Shown: positions 1 to 6,099, numbered from the stretch's first letter. The stretch is 9,947 nt of DNA from Sulfurimonas sp. (GCA_002733155.1 NVUO01000006.1:1403-11349); one strand, 5' to 3'. The notes: generated by a model from the letters alone, not told the origin. A program made the numbers and translations.

Positions 1-473
1 TTCTTGTAACTACCAATTGGAACGTTAAATTGATTTTTTTTATTAACACGATAAAGTCCATTAAAACAGGTCTTATTCAAGTAAATAAACCTTGTTGCTC
101 TCAGTAACTCATCGATTTCTAAAAAATCATTTTCTCTATCCCAAGCTCTTACTTCATAATAAAATTCTTTTGAGTGTTTTTCTTTAAATATTTCTAATTC
201 ATTAATTAATAATGTAGGATTGTTTTTAACTATATTGTACGCATTAATTAATTCAGCATTTATATCAAACAAATATATATTTTTATCTTTTAAATAACCT
301 AAGGAATATAGTTCAAAAAACAGTGCACCACCACCAAGAAATGGTTCAAAATAATTATTAAAATTTTTTGGAATAAGGGGTAGTATCTGAGATAATAAAC
401 CTCTTTTTCCGCCAACCCATTTTATAAATGGTTGGTACTTAACAGTAGATGTGTCATTTATTCTTATTGTCAT
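1..473 (-). CDS. dam: Dam/D12-class DNA adenine-N6 methyltransferase, N-terminal part (cut by window edge)
   Basis: This is the first 157 codons of a D12-class N6-adenine methyltransferase, read from an ATG at 473 with an AGG-type ribosome site about 8 nt upstream. The class-typical order of motifs is visible: F-I-K-W-V-G-G-K (residues 16-23), the S-adenosylmethionine-binding EPFLGGGALFFEL (43-55), the acidic D-I-N-A-E-L-I-N-A-Y segment (70-79), and LNKTCFNGLYRVN (132-144), which is characteristic of the Dam family. The catalytic DPPY motif would lie beyond the window edge, so activity cannot be judged. Family members methylate adenine in short sites such as GATC, either as orphan enzymes or as part of a restriction-modification system; no restriction gene is in view. 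The gene is very AT-rich and sits behind glyQ, separated by an inverted repeat, so it may be a separate transcription unit and possibly acquired (inference). Confidence 0.9.
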   Translation of the reverse strand, partial: MTIRINDTSTVKYQPFIKWVGGKRGLLSQILPLIPKNFNNYFEPFLGGGALFFELYSLGYLKDKNIYLFDINAELINAYNIVKNNPTLLINELEIFKEKHSKEFYYEVRAWDRENDFLEIDELLRATRFIYLNKTCFNGLYRVNKKNQFNVPIGSYK

Positions 474-532
474 TGTAAACCTATAATAAATATTTTTTTA
501 ATTTTAAAACAACTTTTACAAATTATCCATAA

Positions 533-551
533 ATATTGCAAAATGCAATAT
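533..551. repeat. Inverted repeat between glyQ and the methyltransferase gene
   Basis: ATATTGCA, an AAA spacer, then TGCAATAT form a perfect 8-bp inverted repeat just after the glyQ stop codon. Read on the minus strand it could be a weak terminator for glyQ, but no clear U-run follows. It could equally be an operator for the methyltransferase gene, whose start is 60 bp further on. The structure is certain; its role is not. Confidence 0.45.
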
Positions 552-558
552 AATCTAA

Positions 559-1440
559 CTACGCCTTAACTCTCTCTAATCTTTCAGCTTCTTGAGACTT
601 ATATAGTTCAGCACAAGAACGTGAAAGTTCACGAATTTTAAGTATATAATTTTGTCTCTCAGTTTGAGATATTGCTTTTCTAGCGTCAAGTACATTAAAA
701 GTATTTGATGCCATCATACATAAATCATATGCAGGTAAAGGAAGTCCAGCATCTAAAGCAGACTTGCATTCTTTTGCTTTTGCATCAAAATCAGCAAATA
801 ACATATCTGTATCTGCAACTTCAAAGTTATATTTAGAAAACTGGATTTCACTCTCTTTATGAACATCACGGTAGTAAGTCTTAGTTAAATCATTTTCATT
901 CCATACAATATCAAATATATTATCTACACCTTGAAGATACATAGCTAATCTTTCTGTTCCATAGGTAATCTCAACTGCAACTGGCTTACACTCAATCCCA
1001 CCAACTTGTTGAAAGTAAGTAAACTGAGTAACTTCCATACCGTTTAACCATACCTCCCAACCAAGTCCCCATGCACCAAGTGTTGGACTCTCCCAGTTGT
1101 CTTCTACAAAACGAATATCATGCTGAGATACATCAAGACCTAAAAACTCCAAAGACTTTAAATAAAGTTCTTGAATATTATCTGGACTTGGTTTTATAAG
1201 CACTTGAAACTGATAATATGAACCAAGTCTATTTGGATTCTCACCGTATCTACCATCAGTTGGACGACGTGATGGTGCTACATATGCAGTAGACCAAGGA
1301 GTTGAATCTAATGAACGTAAAAATGTAGCTGGGTGAAATGTACCAGCCCCAGCAGAAATATCATAAGGCTGAAGAATATTACAGCCTTGCTTCATCCAAA
1401 ATTCTTGTAGTTTAAGTAACATCTCGCTAAAAGTTATCAT
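559..1440 (-). CDS. glyQ: Glycyl-tRNA synthetase alpha subunit
   Basis: GlyQ is the alpha chain of the tetrameric (alpha2-beta2) bacterial glycyl-tRNA synthetase, a class II enzyme that activates glycine and charges tRNA-Gly in the cytoplasm. The 293-residue length agrees with the family (about 300). The N-terminal [17 protein letters not shown] and [14 protein letters not shown] segments are diagnostic. A motif-2-like stretch with [15 protein letters not shown] is at residues 57-71, [17 protein letters not shown] at 113-129, and the motif-3-like G-T-E-R-L-A-M at 161-167. The beta subunit gene glyS is not in the window, so the subunits are unlinked here. It lies 60 bp downstream of the DUF89 gene in the same direction but has its own TATAAT, so it is probably transcribed at least partly on its own. 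Confidence 0.98.
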   Translation of the reverse strand: MITFSEMLLKLQEFWMKQGCNILQPYDISAGAGTFHPATFLRSLDSTPWSTAYVAPSRRPTDGRYGENPNRLGSYYQFQVLIKPSPDNIQELYLKSLEFLGLDVSQHDIRFVEDNWESPTLGAWGLGWEVWLNGMEVTQFTYFQQVGGIECKPVAVEITYGTERLAMYLQGVDNIFDIVWNENDLTKTYYRDVHKESEIQFSKYNFEVADTDMLFADFDAKAKECKSALDAGLPLPAYDLCMMASNTFNVLDARKAISQTERQNYILKIRELSRSCAELYKSQEAERLERVKA

Positions 1441-1469
1441 AATTATCTAAGTCCCAATATTTTTATGTA

Positions 1470-1475
1470 ATTATA
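1470..1475 (-). promoter_or_regulatory. Putative -10 element of glyQ
   Basis: A perfect TATAAT on the minus strand lies about 30 nt upstream of the glyQ ATG, in the 60-bp gap after the DUF89 gene. No convincing TTGACA lies 17 bp upstream; the region there is T-rich instead, which is normal for vegetative promoters in Campylobacterota. A GGGA about 15 nt before the ATG is the only ribosome-site candidate. Confidence 0.5.
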
Positions 1476-1500
1476 GCGTGTAGACTTAAAGAAAAGATTA

Positions 1501-2358
1501 TTAGACTAGTTTGCAAATGATGTCAGCTACTTCTTTTTTCAAAGATTTAGCTACTACATTACACTTCACCTTTAGTAAAAAACAAATATTTTTTCTATGG
1601 GATGGACTTAGGCACTCGTAGTTACCCATACCTTTACTTATTACTAAATCTACCTTATCAAAAATCTTTTTTGACTTATCATTTGCACGATTGTAAGTAA
1701 AACCAGGTGTATTTACACCTGAATCTATAAGTATACAAAGTTTATCAAATCCAGCCTCTTTAGCCTCTTTCATAGTTACATCGTTGATGATAGGGTTCCC
1801 TCTAACCATATAATAAAATTTTATTTTTGGATATAAGTTTTTTAAAGTATCTATATACATATAGTCAAAAATATGCTCCCCAACATTATCGCCAATAACT
1901 AAAACCTCTTTAGATATTTCTAGTTTTTGTCTTAGAAGTTCTACATCATCAATAGTAAAGTTTGTATCAAATATTTTTTCTAATTCTTCAGCAAGATCAA
2001 ATTCTACAGCAGCTGCTAAATCAATTACATTTCCAGCTACAGCTATCTTTGTTGATGTTAAAAGTTTATTACCTGATTTTAATAATTTTTGTTTTAAAAG
2101 TGGTACAAATGAGAGTGCTTTTTTTGTAGAGGCCTCTTTTAGCTCATCATACAAGTCCTCTTTGTTTGCAATTTTTGCCATTTTTTCGTATACATATGAG
2201 GCTATTTCTGGGGGATTATTATCATATGAAAAATCTTTGCTCATCTCTTGAACACTAGAGCTAAGTTTATTTTTTAGGCTTTTTGAGGCTTTTATAGCAT
2301 CAGCTACACGTATACTCTGGTTGATTATACAGCTAAAGCATTCTTTGTCTATGTTCAT
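1501..2358 (-). CDS. DUF89 (ARMT1-like) metal-dependent damage-control phosphatase
   Basis: This 285-residue protein carries the full set of DUF89 landmarks: an N-terminal C-x-x-C (C7, C10), V-A-G-N-V-I-D (107-113), the metal-binding G-D-N-V-G-E (156-161), the substrate-loop V-R-G-N-P-I-I-N-D-V-T (185-195), S-K-G-M-G-N-Y-E (241-248) and L-L-K-V-K-C near the C terminus (261-266). Members of this family remove phosphate from damaged or excess sugar phosphates and nucleotides in a reaction that needs a divalent metal. The C-x-x-C form belongs to the subgroup found in bacteria and archaea. The true substrate here cannot be read from sequence. It is the third gene of purE > DUF3972 > DUF89, starting 9 bp after the previous stop. 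That link to purine synthesis is suggestive of nucleotide clean-up but is only inference. Its ribosome site is weak, consistent with coupled translation. Confidence 0.88.
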   Translation of the reverse strand: MNIDKECFSCIINQSIRVADAIKASKSLKNKLSSSVQEMSKDFSYDNNPPEIASYVYEKMAKIANKEDLYDELKEASTKKALSFVPLLKQKLLKSGNKLLTSTKIAVAGNVIDLAAAVEFDLAEELEKIFDTNFTIDDVELLRQKLEISKEVLVIGDNVGEHIFDYMYIDTLKNLYPKIKFYYMVRGNPIINDVTMKEAKEAGFDKLCILIDSGVNTPGFTYNRANDKSKKIFDKVDLVISKGMGNYECLSPSHRKNICFLLKVKCNVVAKSLKKEVADIICKLV

Positions 2359-2367
2359 ATATTAAAT

Positions 2368-2841
2368 TTAGTTAATCTTATGGTCATCTATAGCTTTATT
2401 CCACATAAGTTTATATTTTCTACGCATAAACTCCACATCTGTTTGTGAAAGTTTTAACTGTTCAGTTAAGGTAGCTATTGTTTTTCTATCTTCATCATAA
2501 AGTTCTTGTAAAGATTCAAGAGCTTCTCTTAAAAATGTATTTTCAACCTTAACAGCCTCAATAGTTTCATCTTTTGAATCTAGCACTTTTTCATGAAGGT
2601 TTATTATAGTACCTATAGTTTTTTCAACAAACTCTGGTTGTACTAACATCTCTTTAGTATTACGAGCTGACAACTCTTTTAACTGGGCTGGGACTACTTC
2701 ATGTAGACCCTTAGATGGGTCGATATATCTAATGCCATTTTCAACTTTTATAGTTAACTTACCGTTTGCAGCTAAGTCATCAATAGCAAAACTTGTTAAC
2801 CCTGTAAGTTCAATATACTCATCATCGGTCATCCACTTCAT
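2368..2841 (-). CDS. DUF3972-like protein: MerR-type helix-turn-helix plus coiled coil
   Basis: A cytoplasmic protein of 157 residues. The N-terminal 40 residues (M-T-D-D-E-Y-I-E-L-T-G-L-T then a short turn and G-K-L-T-I-K-V-E-N-G-I-R-Y-I-D) resemble the helix-turn-helix plus wing of MerR/excisionase-type domains. The stretch from about residue 70 to 145 is rich in E, K, L and Q with heptad character and should form a coiled coil, so a DNA-binding or structural dimer is possible. It looks like the DUF3972 family, which I know mainly from Campylobacterota and which has no established function. I chose the ATG at 2841 because AAAGGA lies 8 nt before it. A TTG two codons upstream (2847) is in frame but would leave only 2 nt to that ribosome site. 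It lies between purE and the DUF89 gene in an apparent operon. Confidence 0.75.
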   Translation of the reverse strand: MKWMTDDEYIELTGLTSFAIDDLAANGKLTIKVENGIRYIDPSKGLHEVVPAQLKELSARNTKEMLVQPEFVEKTIGTIINLHEKVLDSKDETIEAVKVENTFLREALESLQELYDEDRKTIATLTEQLKLSQTDVEFMRRKYKLMWNKAIDDHKIN

Positions 2842-2860
2842 AGTCAAAGTCCTTTAGTTC

Positions 2861-2896
2861 GCTACATTAAGTTTTTTGTAGCTTTTGCTCATTATA
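2861..2896 (-). promoter_or_regulatory. Possible internal promoter and small hairpin in the purE / DUF3972 gap
   Basis: Directly after the purE stop codon the minus strand has a perfect TATAAT (2891-2896). It is followed by an inverted repeat GCTACA ... TGTAGC (2861-2882, 10-nt loop) ahead of the AAAGGA ribosome site of the next gene. This could be an internal promoter with a leader hairpin, or an mRNA-processing point inside the operon. In DNA this AT-rich a TATAAT occurs often by chance, so confidence is low. Confidence 0.3.
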
Positions 2897-2897
2897 G

Positions 2898-3395
2898 TTA
2901 TTTTATAATAGTTTCTATCTCCATAGAATCCATCTCAACTTTTTTAGCTTTTGCAATTCTATCTTCTTTTAGTTTTATGCTTAATTCTTCATTTTCTAAT
3001 GCTAACATTTGCATAGCTAAATAAGCAGAGTTAATTGCTCCAGCCTTACCTATAGCTACAGTAGCAACTGGCATTCCAGCTGGCATTTGCACAGTTGAAA
3101 GTAAAGCATCTATACCATTTAATGCAGATGCTGACATTGGTACACCAATGATTGGTTTGATTGTTTTTGAAGATAATACACCAGCTAAGTGTGCAGCCAT
3201 ACCAGCTGCTGCAATAAATACCTGCGCACCTTTTTTCTCAGCTTCTTGAATATATTTAGCAGTTCTTTCAGGTGAGCGATGGGCTGAAGAAATAATCATC
3301 TCATAGTTAACACCAAAGGCTTCCAGCGTATCTGAACACGATTTCATTACCTCATAATCACTTTTTGAACCCATAACTATTGAAACAAATTTCAT
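2898..3395 (-). CDS. purE: N5-carboxyaminoimidazole ribonucleotide mutase (PurE, class I)
   Basis: PurE converts N5-CAIR to CAIR in de novo purine synthesis. At 165 residues it matches class I bacterial enzymes. Visible hallmarks: G-S-K-S-D (9-13) binding the phosphate, S-A-H-R-S-P (37-42) with the catalytic histidine H39, G-M-A-A-H-L-A-G-V (65-73), G-V-P-M (84-87), and D-A-L-L-S-T-V-Q-M-P-A-G-M-P-V-A-T-V-A-I-G (96-116). The ATG at 3395 is preceded by AGGA at 8 nt. The gene opens an apparent three-gene unit with the DUF3972-like and DUF89 genes; no purK is next to it. An extended -10 and a 16-bp palindrome lie upstream (separate entries). Confidence 0.98.
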   Translation of the reverse strand: MKFVSIVMGSKSDYEVMKSCSDTLEAFGVNYEMIISSAHRSPERTAKYIQEAEKKGAQVFIAAAGMAAHLAGVLSSKTIKPIIGVPMSASALNGIDALLSTVQMPAGMPVATVAIGKAGAINSAYLAMQMLALENEELSIKLKEDRIAKAKKVEMDSMEIETIIK

Positions 3396-3424
3396 TTATT
3401 TTTCCTATATTTTTATATTTTAGA

Positions 3425-3430
3425 ATTATA
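3425..3430 (-). promoter_or_regulatory. Extended -10 promoter of purE
   Basis: The minus strand reads TGTTATAAT, a perfect extended -10 (TGnTATAAT), about 30 nt upstream of the purE start codon. No good -35 hexamer is seen; the place where it would sit is taken up by a perfect palindrome at 3440-3455. Confidence 0.6.
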
Positions 3431-3439
3431 ACACATAAG

Positions 3440-3455
3440 ATGTATAATTATACAT
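3440..3455. promoter_or_regulatory. 16-bp perfect palindrome, candidate operator of purE
   Basis: ATGTATAATTATACAT is its own reverse complement over all 16 bases and lies 9 bp upstream of the purE -10, covering the normal -35 position. A dimeric repressor bound here would block RNA polymerase. It also contains TGTATAAT on both strands, so it could instead be a pair of opposed -10 elements. No regulator gene in the window is an obvious partner. Confidence 0.45.
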
Positions 3456-3470
3456 TTGTATTATCATGGC

Positions 3471-3489
3471 TATTTCATACAGTGAAATA
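3471..3489. repeat. Small inverted repeat beside the repeat cluster
   Basis: TATTTCA, a TACAG spacer, then TGAAATA form a 7-bp stem with a 5-nt loop, four bases before the first repeat copy. Its significance is unknown. With the adjoining repeats it may help end or stabilise transcripts coming from the SHOCT gene. Confidence 0.3.
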
Positions 3490-3492
3490 TAT

Positions 3493-3575
3493 CGTCATTC
3501 CAAACTTGATTTGGAATCTAATTACTAATATTTTAAGCTACATAAACTAGACCCTGAATCAAGTTCAGGGTGACG
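3493..3575. repeat. REP/MITE-like two-hairpin repeat, copy 1
   Basis: An 83-bp element bounded by CGTCA ... TGACG. The left arm (3493-3520) and right arm (3548-3575) are each a 28-nt hairpin with an 8-bp stem and 5-nt loop. The loops read CTTGA and TCAAG, which are complementary. The arms are inverted copies matching at 20 of 28 positions. A 27-bp AT-rich centre separates them. There is no coding capacity, so movement would need an enzyme supplied elsewhere. Related CGTCATTCC / CAGGGTGACG elements are widespread in bacterial genomes (from memory). The layout resembles paired REP hairpins (BIMEs). Confidence 0.8.
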
Positions 3576-3590
3576 GGGAATGTGAACCTA

Positions 3591-3627
3591 CGTCATTCCA
3601 AAAAATATCGTCATTCCAAAAAAATAT
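3591..3627. repeat. Two tandem truncated left ends of the repeat
   Basis: The left terminus CGTCATTCCAAAAA(A)ATAT occurs twice in tandem (3591-3608, 18 nt; 3609-3627, 19 nt) immediately before full copy 2. Each copy stops at the run of A within the stem, so neither can form the hairpin. Confidence 0.75.
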
Positions 3628-3709
3628 CGTCATTCCAAACTTGATTTGGAATCTAATTACTAATATTTTAAGCTACATAACTAGACCCTGAATCAAGTTC
3701 AGGATGACG
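3628..3709. repeat. REP/MITE-like two-hairpin repeat, copy 2
   Basis: A second full copy in the same orientation, 82 bp. It differs from copy 1 by one missing A in the centre (CATAACTAG against CATAAACTAG) and one G-to-A change in the right arm (CAGGATGACG), which breaks one stem pair. Near identity of the centres shows recent duplication or homogenisation. Confidence 0.8.
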
Positions 3710-3752
3710 GTCAATCAATTCAGGGTGACGGTCAATCAAGTTCAGGGTGATG
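3691..3752. repeat. Tandem right ends of the repeat, running into the SHOCT gene
   Basis: Three successive units of AATCAA(G)TTCAGGxTGAcG(GTC) at 3691-3712, 3713-3733 and 3734-3752 (22, 21 and 19 nt). The first is the right arm of copy 2; the last lies inside the 3' end of the SHOCT-domain gene and holds most of its final codons. Confidence 0.75.
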
Positions 3753-4109
3753 AAAAGAGTTGTATGAATCAGACGTATCTGTATTATACATACGTTTTTT
3801 AAGCATCCTAAATTCATCATCATTTATTGTGCCCGCATCTAACATATCTTGAAGCTCAGCTAACCTCATCTCTTTAGATTTATTTATTTCTTTTACTGCC
3901 TCTTTTTTTGCATCTATATTTTTTTGATTTTTCAAGGCATAATTAGCTGCATTTTTAGATGAAACCTTATATGATACTACTGACATAATAAGCCCAACTA
4001 GTACAAAAAGTGATGCCTCTACATATATATCACCAAGAGCCTCTTGTGGAATTTCTGCCTGCAGTGAACTATTTAAGACTACTAAAGAATAAAATATTTT
4101 TTTTATCAT
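3732..4109 (-). CDS. Small membrane protein with C-terminal SHOCT-like domain
   Basis: A 125-residue protein with an N-terminal hydrophobic, signal-like stretch (1-18), a membrane segment (about 32-48, E-A-S-L-F-V-L-V-G-L-I-M-S-V-V-S-Y), a Lys/Asn-rich cytoplasmic linker, and R-L-A-E-L-Q-D-M-L-D-A-G-T-I-N-D-D-E-F (82-100) followed by K-K-R-M-Y, which fits the SHOCT motif (short C-terminal domain thought to mediate oligomerisation). No enzymatic role is apparent. Its ATG overlaps the stop of the U32 gene as TAATG, and it has no clear ribosome site, so translation is probably coupled. The last residues H-H-P-E-L-D and the TGA stop come from a unit of the adjoining repeat, so the original C terminus has been replaced or extended. 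Confidence 0.72.
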   Translation of the reverse strand: MIKKIFYSLVVLNSSLQAEIPQEALGDIYVEASLFVLVGLIMSVVSYKVSSKNAANYALKNQKNIDAKKEAVKEINKSKEMRLAELQDMLDAGTINDDEFRMLKKRMYNTDTSDSYNSFHHPELD

Positions 4110-5398
4110 TATTTTGGATTAGTACCCATAGATTCATTAGATGGTATACGTAAAAATGTATAAGCTGGAAATGAGCTTGGTAATTTAATAGGATTTACAT
4201 TTCCACTGTGTACCTCATCCCATATTTTTTTATTCTCAGCTACTAGCTGTTTTAATTTCATATACATTTTTCCATCACGTTCATAAGTTGAGCCAATTTC
4301 ATTATCTACAATATCTATCTTAGAACCTAAAGGAGCTACTATCTCTAATTCATCATTTGGAAGAATTTTATACTTACATAAAAAATAAGTGCCAGATTTA
4401 CTAACTTGACCTGCTACTTGATGAGTGCCTAATTGCATTGAGAAGTCTAAACTTTGAGTATCGTTACGTTCAAATGGACGTGATACTAAATAAGCATCAG
4501 TATATCCACGATTTTGTAATGATTGAAGTTCATATTGGTATTTATCTGAATCTAATTTGTCATCATAATAATCATCAATAGCCATTCTATAAGCCTTAGC
4601 AGTAGTAGCTGCATAATATGCAGTTTTTGTACGACCTTCAACTTTTATGGAGTCTACTACACCTGAACCTAAAATTTCTTGCATATGTGAAGCCAAGTTT
4701 AAATCTTTTGCATTCATAATATATGTACCAACACCCTCATCCTCTTCTAATCGAAATAGAGTCCCTGTATCAGGATTAGCTGCATAAATCTCATATTCAA
4801 ATCTACAATCATTAGCACAAGACCCACGGTTTGGTACGCGACCACTTTGTAAAGTAGAGATAAGACAACGTCCAGAATAAGCAAAACACATAGAACCATG
4901 TACAAATACTTCTAATTCTAAGTTCGGTAATTCTTTTTTAATCTCCACTAAATCTTTTAAAGATATTTCACGCGCAGTAATAATCCTAGTAGCGCCCATT
5001 TCATGATAAATTTGAGCATCTAATACATTCATAACATTTGCTTGAGTTGAGAGGTGCAGTGGTATATTTGGAGCTAATTCATGACAAAGTTTAAGTACAC
5101 CAGGAGTTGCAACTATAAATGCATCTGGTTTTAACTCAGCCATAGCTATTATATGTTTTTTTAAAAGTTTTAACTGGGAGTTAAATGGAAAACCATTGAT
5201 AGTTGTATAAACTTTTTTACCCCGAGCATGCGCATAATCAATGCCCTCTTTAAACTCCTCCATAGAGAACTCTTTGCCTGAACGTATACGAAGTGAGAAA
5301 TGACTCACCCCACCGTAAACTGCATCAGCACCAAAACTCAATGCTATTTTTAATTTTTCTAAAGTGCCCGCAGGCGATAATAATTCTATTTTTTGCAT
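4109..5398 (-). CDS. trhP: U32-family protein, probably tRNA 5-hydroxyuridine synthase TrhP (YegQ-like)
   Basis: This 429-residue protein has the U32 signature E-V-F-V-H-G-S-M-C-F-A-Y-S-G-R-C-L-I-S (163-181) and four cysteines placed for an iron-sulphur cluster (C171, C178, C194, C198; the last two in R-G-S-C-A-N-D-C-R). The N terminus E-L-L-S-P-A-G-T-L-E-K-L-K-I-A-L-S-F-G-A-D-A-V-Y-G-G is typical. The family was long called collagenase-like peptidase. The best-studied members of this size, E. coli YegQ/TrhP, install the hydroxyl on U34 of tRNAs using prephenate-derived chemistry. UbiU/UbiV are shorter and serve ubiquinone synthesis, and RlhA is longer. A protease role cannot be excluded. A GGGGA ribosome site sits in the last codons of the cheZ-like gene, and the ATG overlaps that stop as TAATG, so the two genes are co-translated. 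Confidence 0.85.
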   Translation of the reverse strand: MQKIELLSPAGTLEKLKIALSFGADAVYGGVSHFSLRIRSGKEFSMEEFKEGIDYAHARGKKVYTTINGFPFNSQLKLLKKHIIAMAELKPDAFIVATPGVLKLCHELAPNIPLHLSTQANVMNVLDAQIYHEMGATRIITAREISLKDLVEIKKELPNLELEVFVHGSMCFAYSGRCLISTLQSGRVPNRGSCANDCRFEYEIYAANPDTGTLFRLEEDEGVGTYIMNAKDLNLASHMQEILGSGVVDSIKVEGRTKTAYYAATTAKAYRMAIDDYYDDKLDSDKYQYELQSLQNRGYTDAYLVSRPFERNDTQSLDFSMQLGTHQVAGQVSKSGTYFLCKYKILPNDELEIVAPLGSKIDIVDNEIGSTYERDGKMYMKLKQLVAENKKIWDEVHSGNVNPIKLPSSFPAYTFLRIPSNESMGTNPK

Positions 5399-6099
5399 TA
5401 ATCCCCAAATTTCTCTAATAATGTTTCTATATCATCCATTGATGCCAATTCATCATTTTTATCACCTGGTAGATGTTGAGCGGAAGCTACACGTTTATCA
5501 TCATCTATCCTGCCCTCAAACAAAGCGTTCATATATCTAGATAAGGCACGCATAACATTAATTACACGTTCAATCTTTTGCCTGTGTATATCTTGATATT
5601 GCATAATATCCATAACACTCATAATAGAATCACCACTTGCTTGCAATATATCTAATACCGATGCTGTCTCATCTAGACCTGTCTTATTTTTTTCTAATTG
5701 TGATTTAAATGCATTTACATCTGGAAATTTTTCACTAAGAGTAGAAAAAAGTTCAATATTTGAACTAAAAACTTCTGAAATATTATTAATATTTTCTTCT
5801 TTTTCCATCAGTTCATTTGAAATATTTTCGATTATGTCAAAAATTTCTGTTGCTTTTTCTTCACTCTCTTTAGTTACATCATCAAGCTGATGAACCATTT
5901 TGTGTTCCTCTGTCGCAGGAAGTGGCCAATGATGAGAAGTCCCTTCATTATATCCATACGGCTTACCTGAACTAGTTGTTGTTTCAGATGATTCATTAGG
6001 TTTGGCTATATCTTCTTCAGTAGATTCAGATATACCTTCTAAAGAATCTATATTGTCTATCCCAGTTCCCATTAAAGCATCTAATTCTTCTTGAGTCAT
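5398..6099 (-). CDS. cheZ: CheZ-like CheY-P phosphatase (remote CheZ of Campylobacterota)
   Basis: A 233-residue, largely helical protein. The decisive motif is M-D-I-M-Q-Y-Q-D-I-H-R-Q-K-I-E-R-V-I (163-180). It keeps the D-x-x-x-Q spacing (D170, Q174) of the CheZ catalytic pair, in which Asp positions and Gln orients the water that attacks CheY-P. Residues 73-155 form the long amphipathic helices expected of the four-helix-bundle dimer. The C-terminal D-D-I-E-T-L-L-E-K-F (222-231) resembles the CheY-tethering helix at the end of CheZ. The N terminus M-T-Q-E-E-L-D-A-L-M resembles the CheY-binding N terminus of FliM. Residues 20-65 are acidic and Ser/Thr-rich, probably disordered. Linkage to a U32 gene matches the H. 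pylori remote CheZ locus as I recall it. A strong GGGAGA ribosome site (6105-6110) precedes the ATG, and it is the first gene of its operon. Confidence 0.87.
   Translation of the reverse strand: MTQEELDALMGTGIDNIDSLEGISESTEEDIAKPNESSETTTSSGKPYGYNEGTSHHWPLPATEEHKMVHQLDDVTKESEEKATEIFDIIENISNELMEKEENINNISEVFSSNIELFSTLSEKFPDVNAFKSQLEKNKTGLDETASVLDILQASGDSIMSVMDIMQYQDIHRQKIERVINVMRALSRYMNALFEGRIDDDKRVASAQHLPGDKNDELASMDDIETLLEKFGD

Noticed and set aside
533..551. Strong rho-independent terminator for glyQ
   Set aside because: The stem is A/T-dominated with a 3-nt loop and no U-run follows in the direction of glyQ transcription; kept only as an inverted repeat of unknown role.
2842..2847. TTG start for the DUF3972-like gene, two codons before the chosen ATG
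   Set aside because: Only 2 nt would separate it from the AAAGGA ribosome site, whereas the ATG at 2841 has an ideal 8-nt spacing.
3493..3752. CRISPR array
   Set aside because: The repeats are nested, inverted and of unequal spacing, with no unique spacers of constant length between them and no cas genes in the window.
4109..5398. Secreted collagenase
   Set aside because: The name is inherited from old annotation of the U32 family; the protein has no signal peptide and carries the cysteine set of iron-sulphur U32 hydroxylases.
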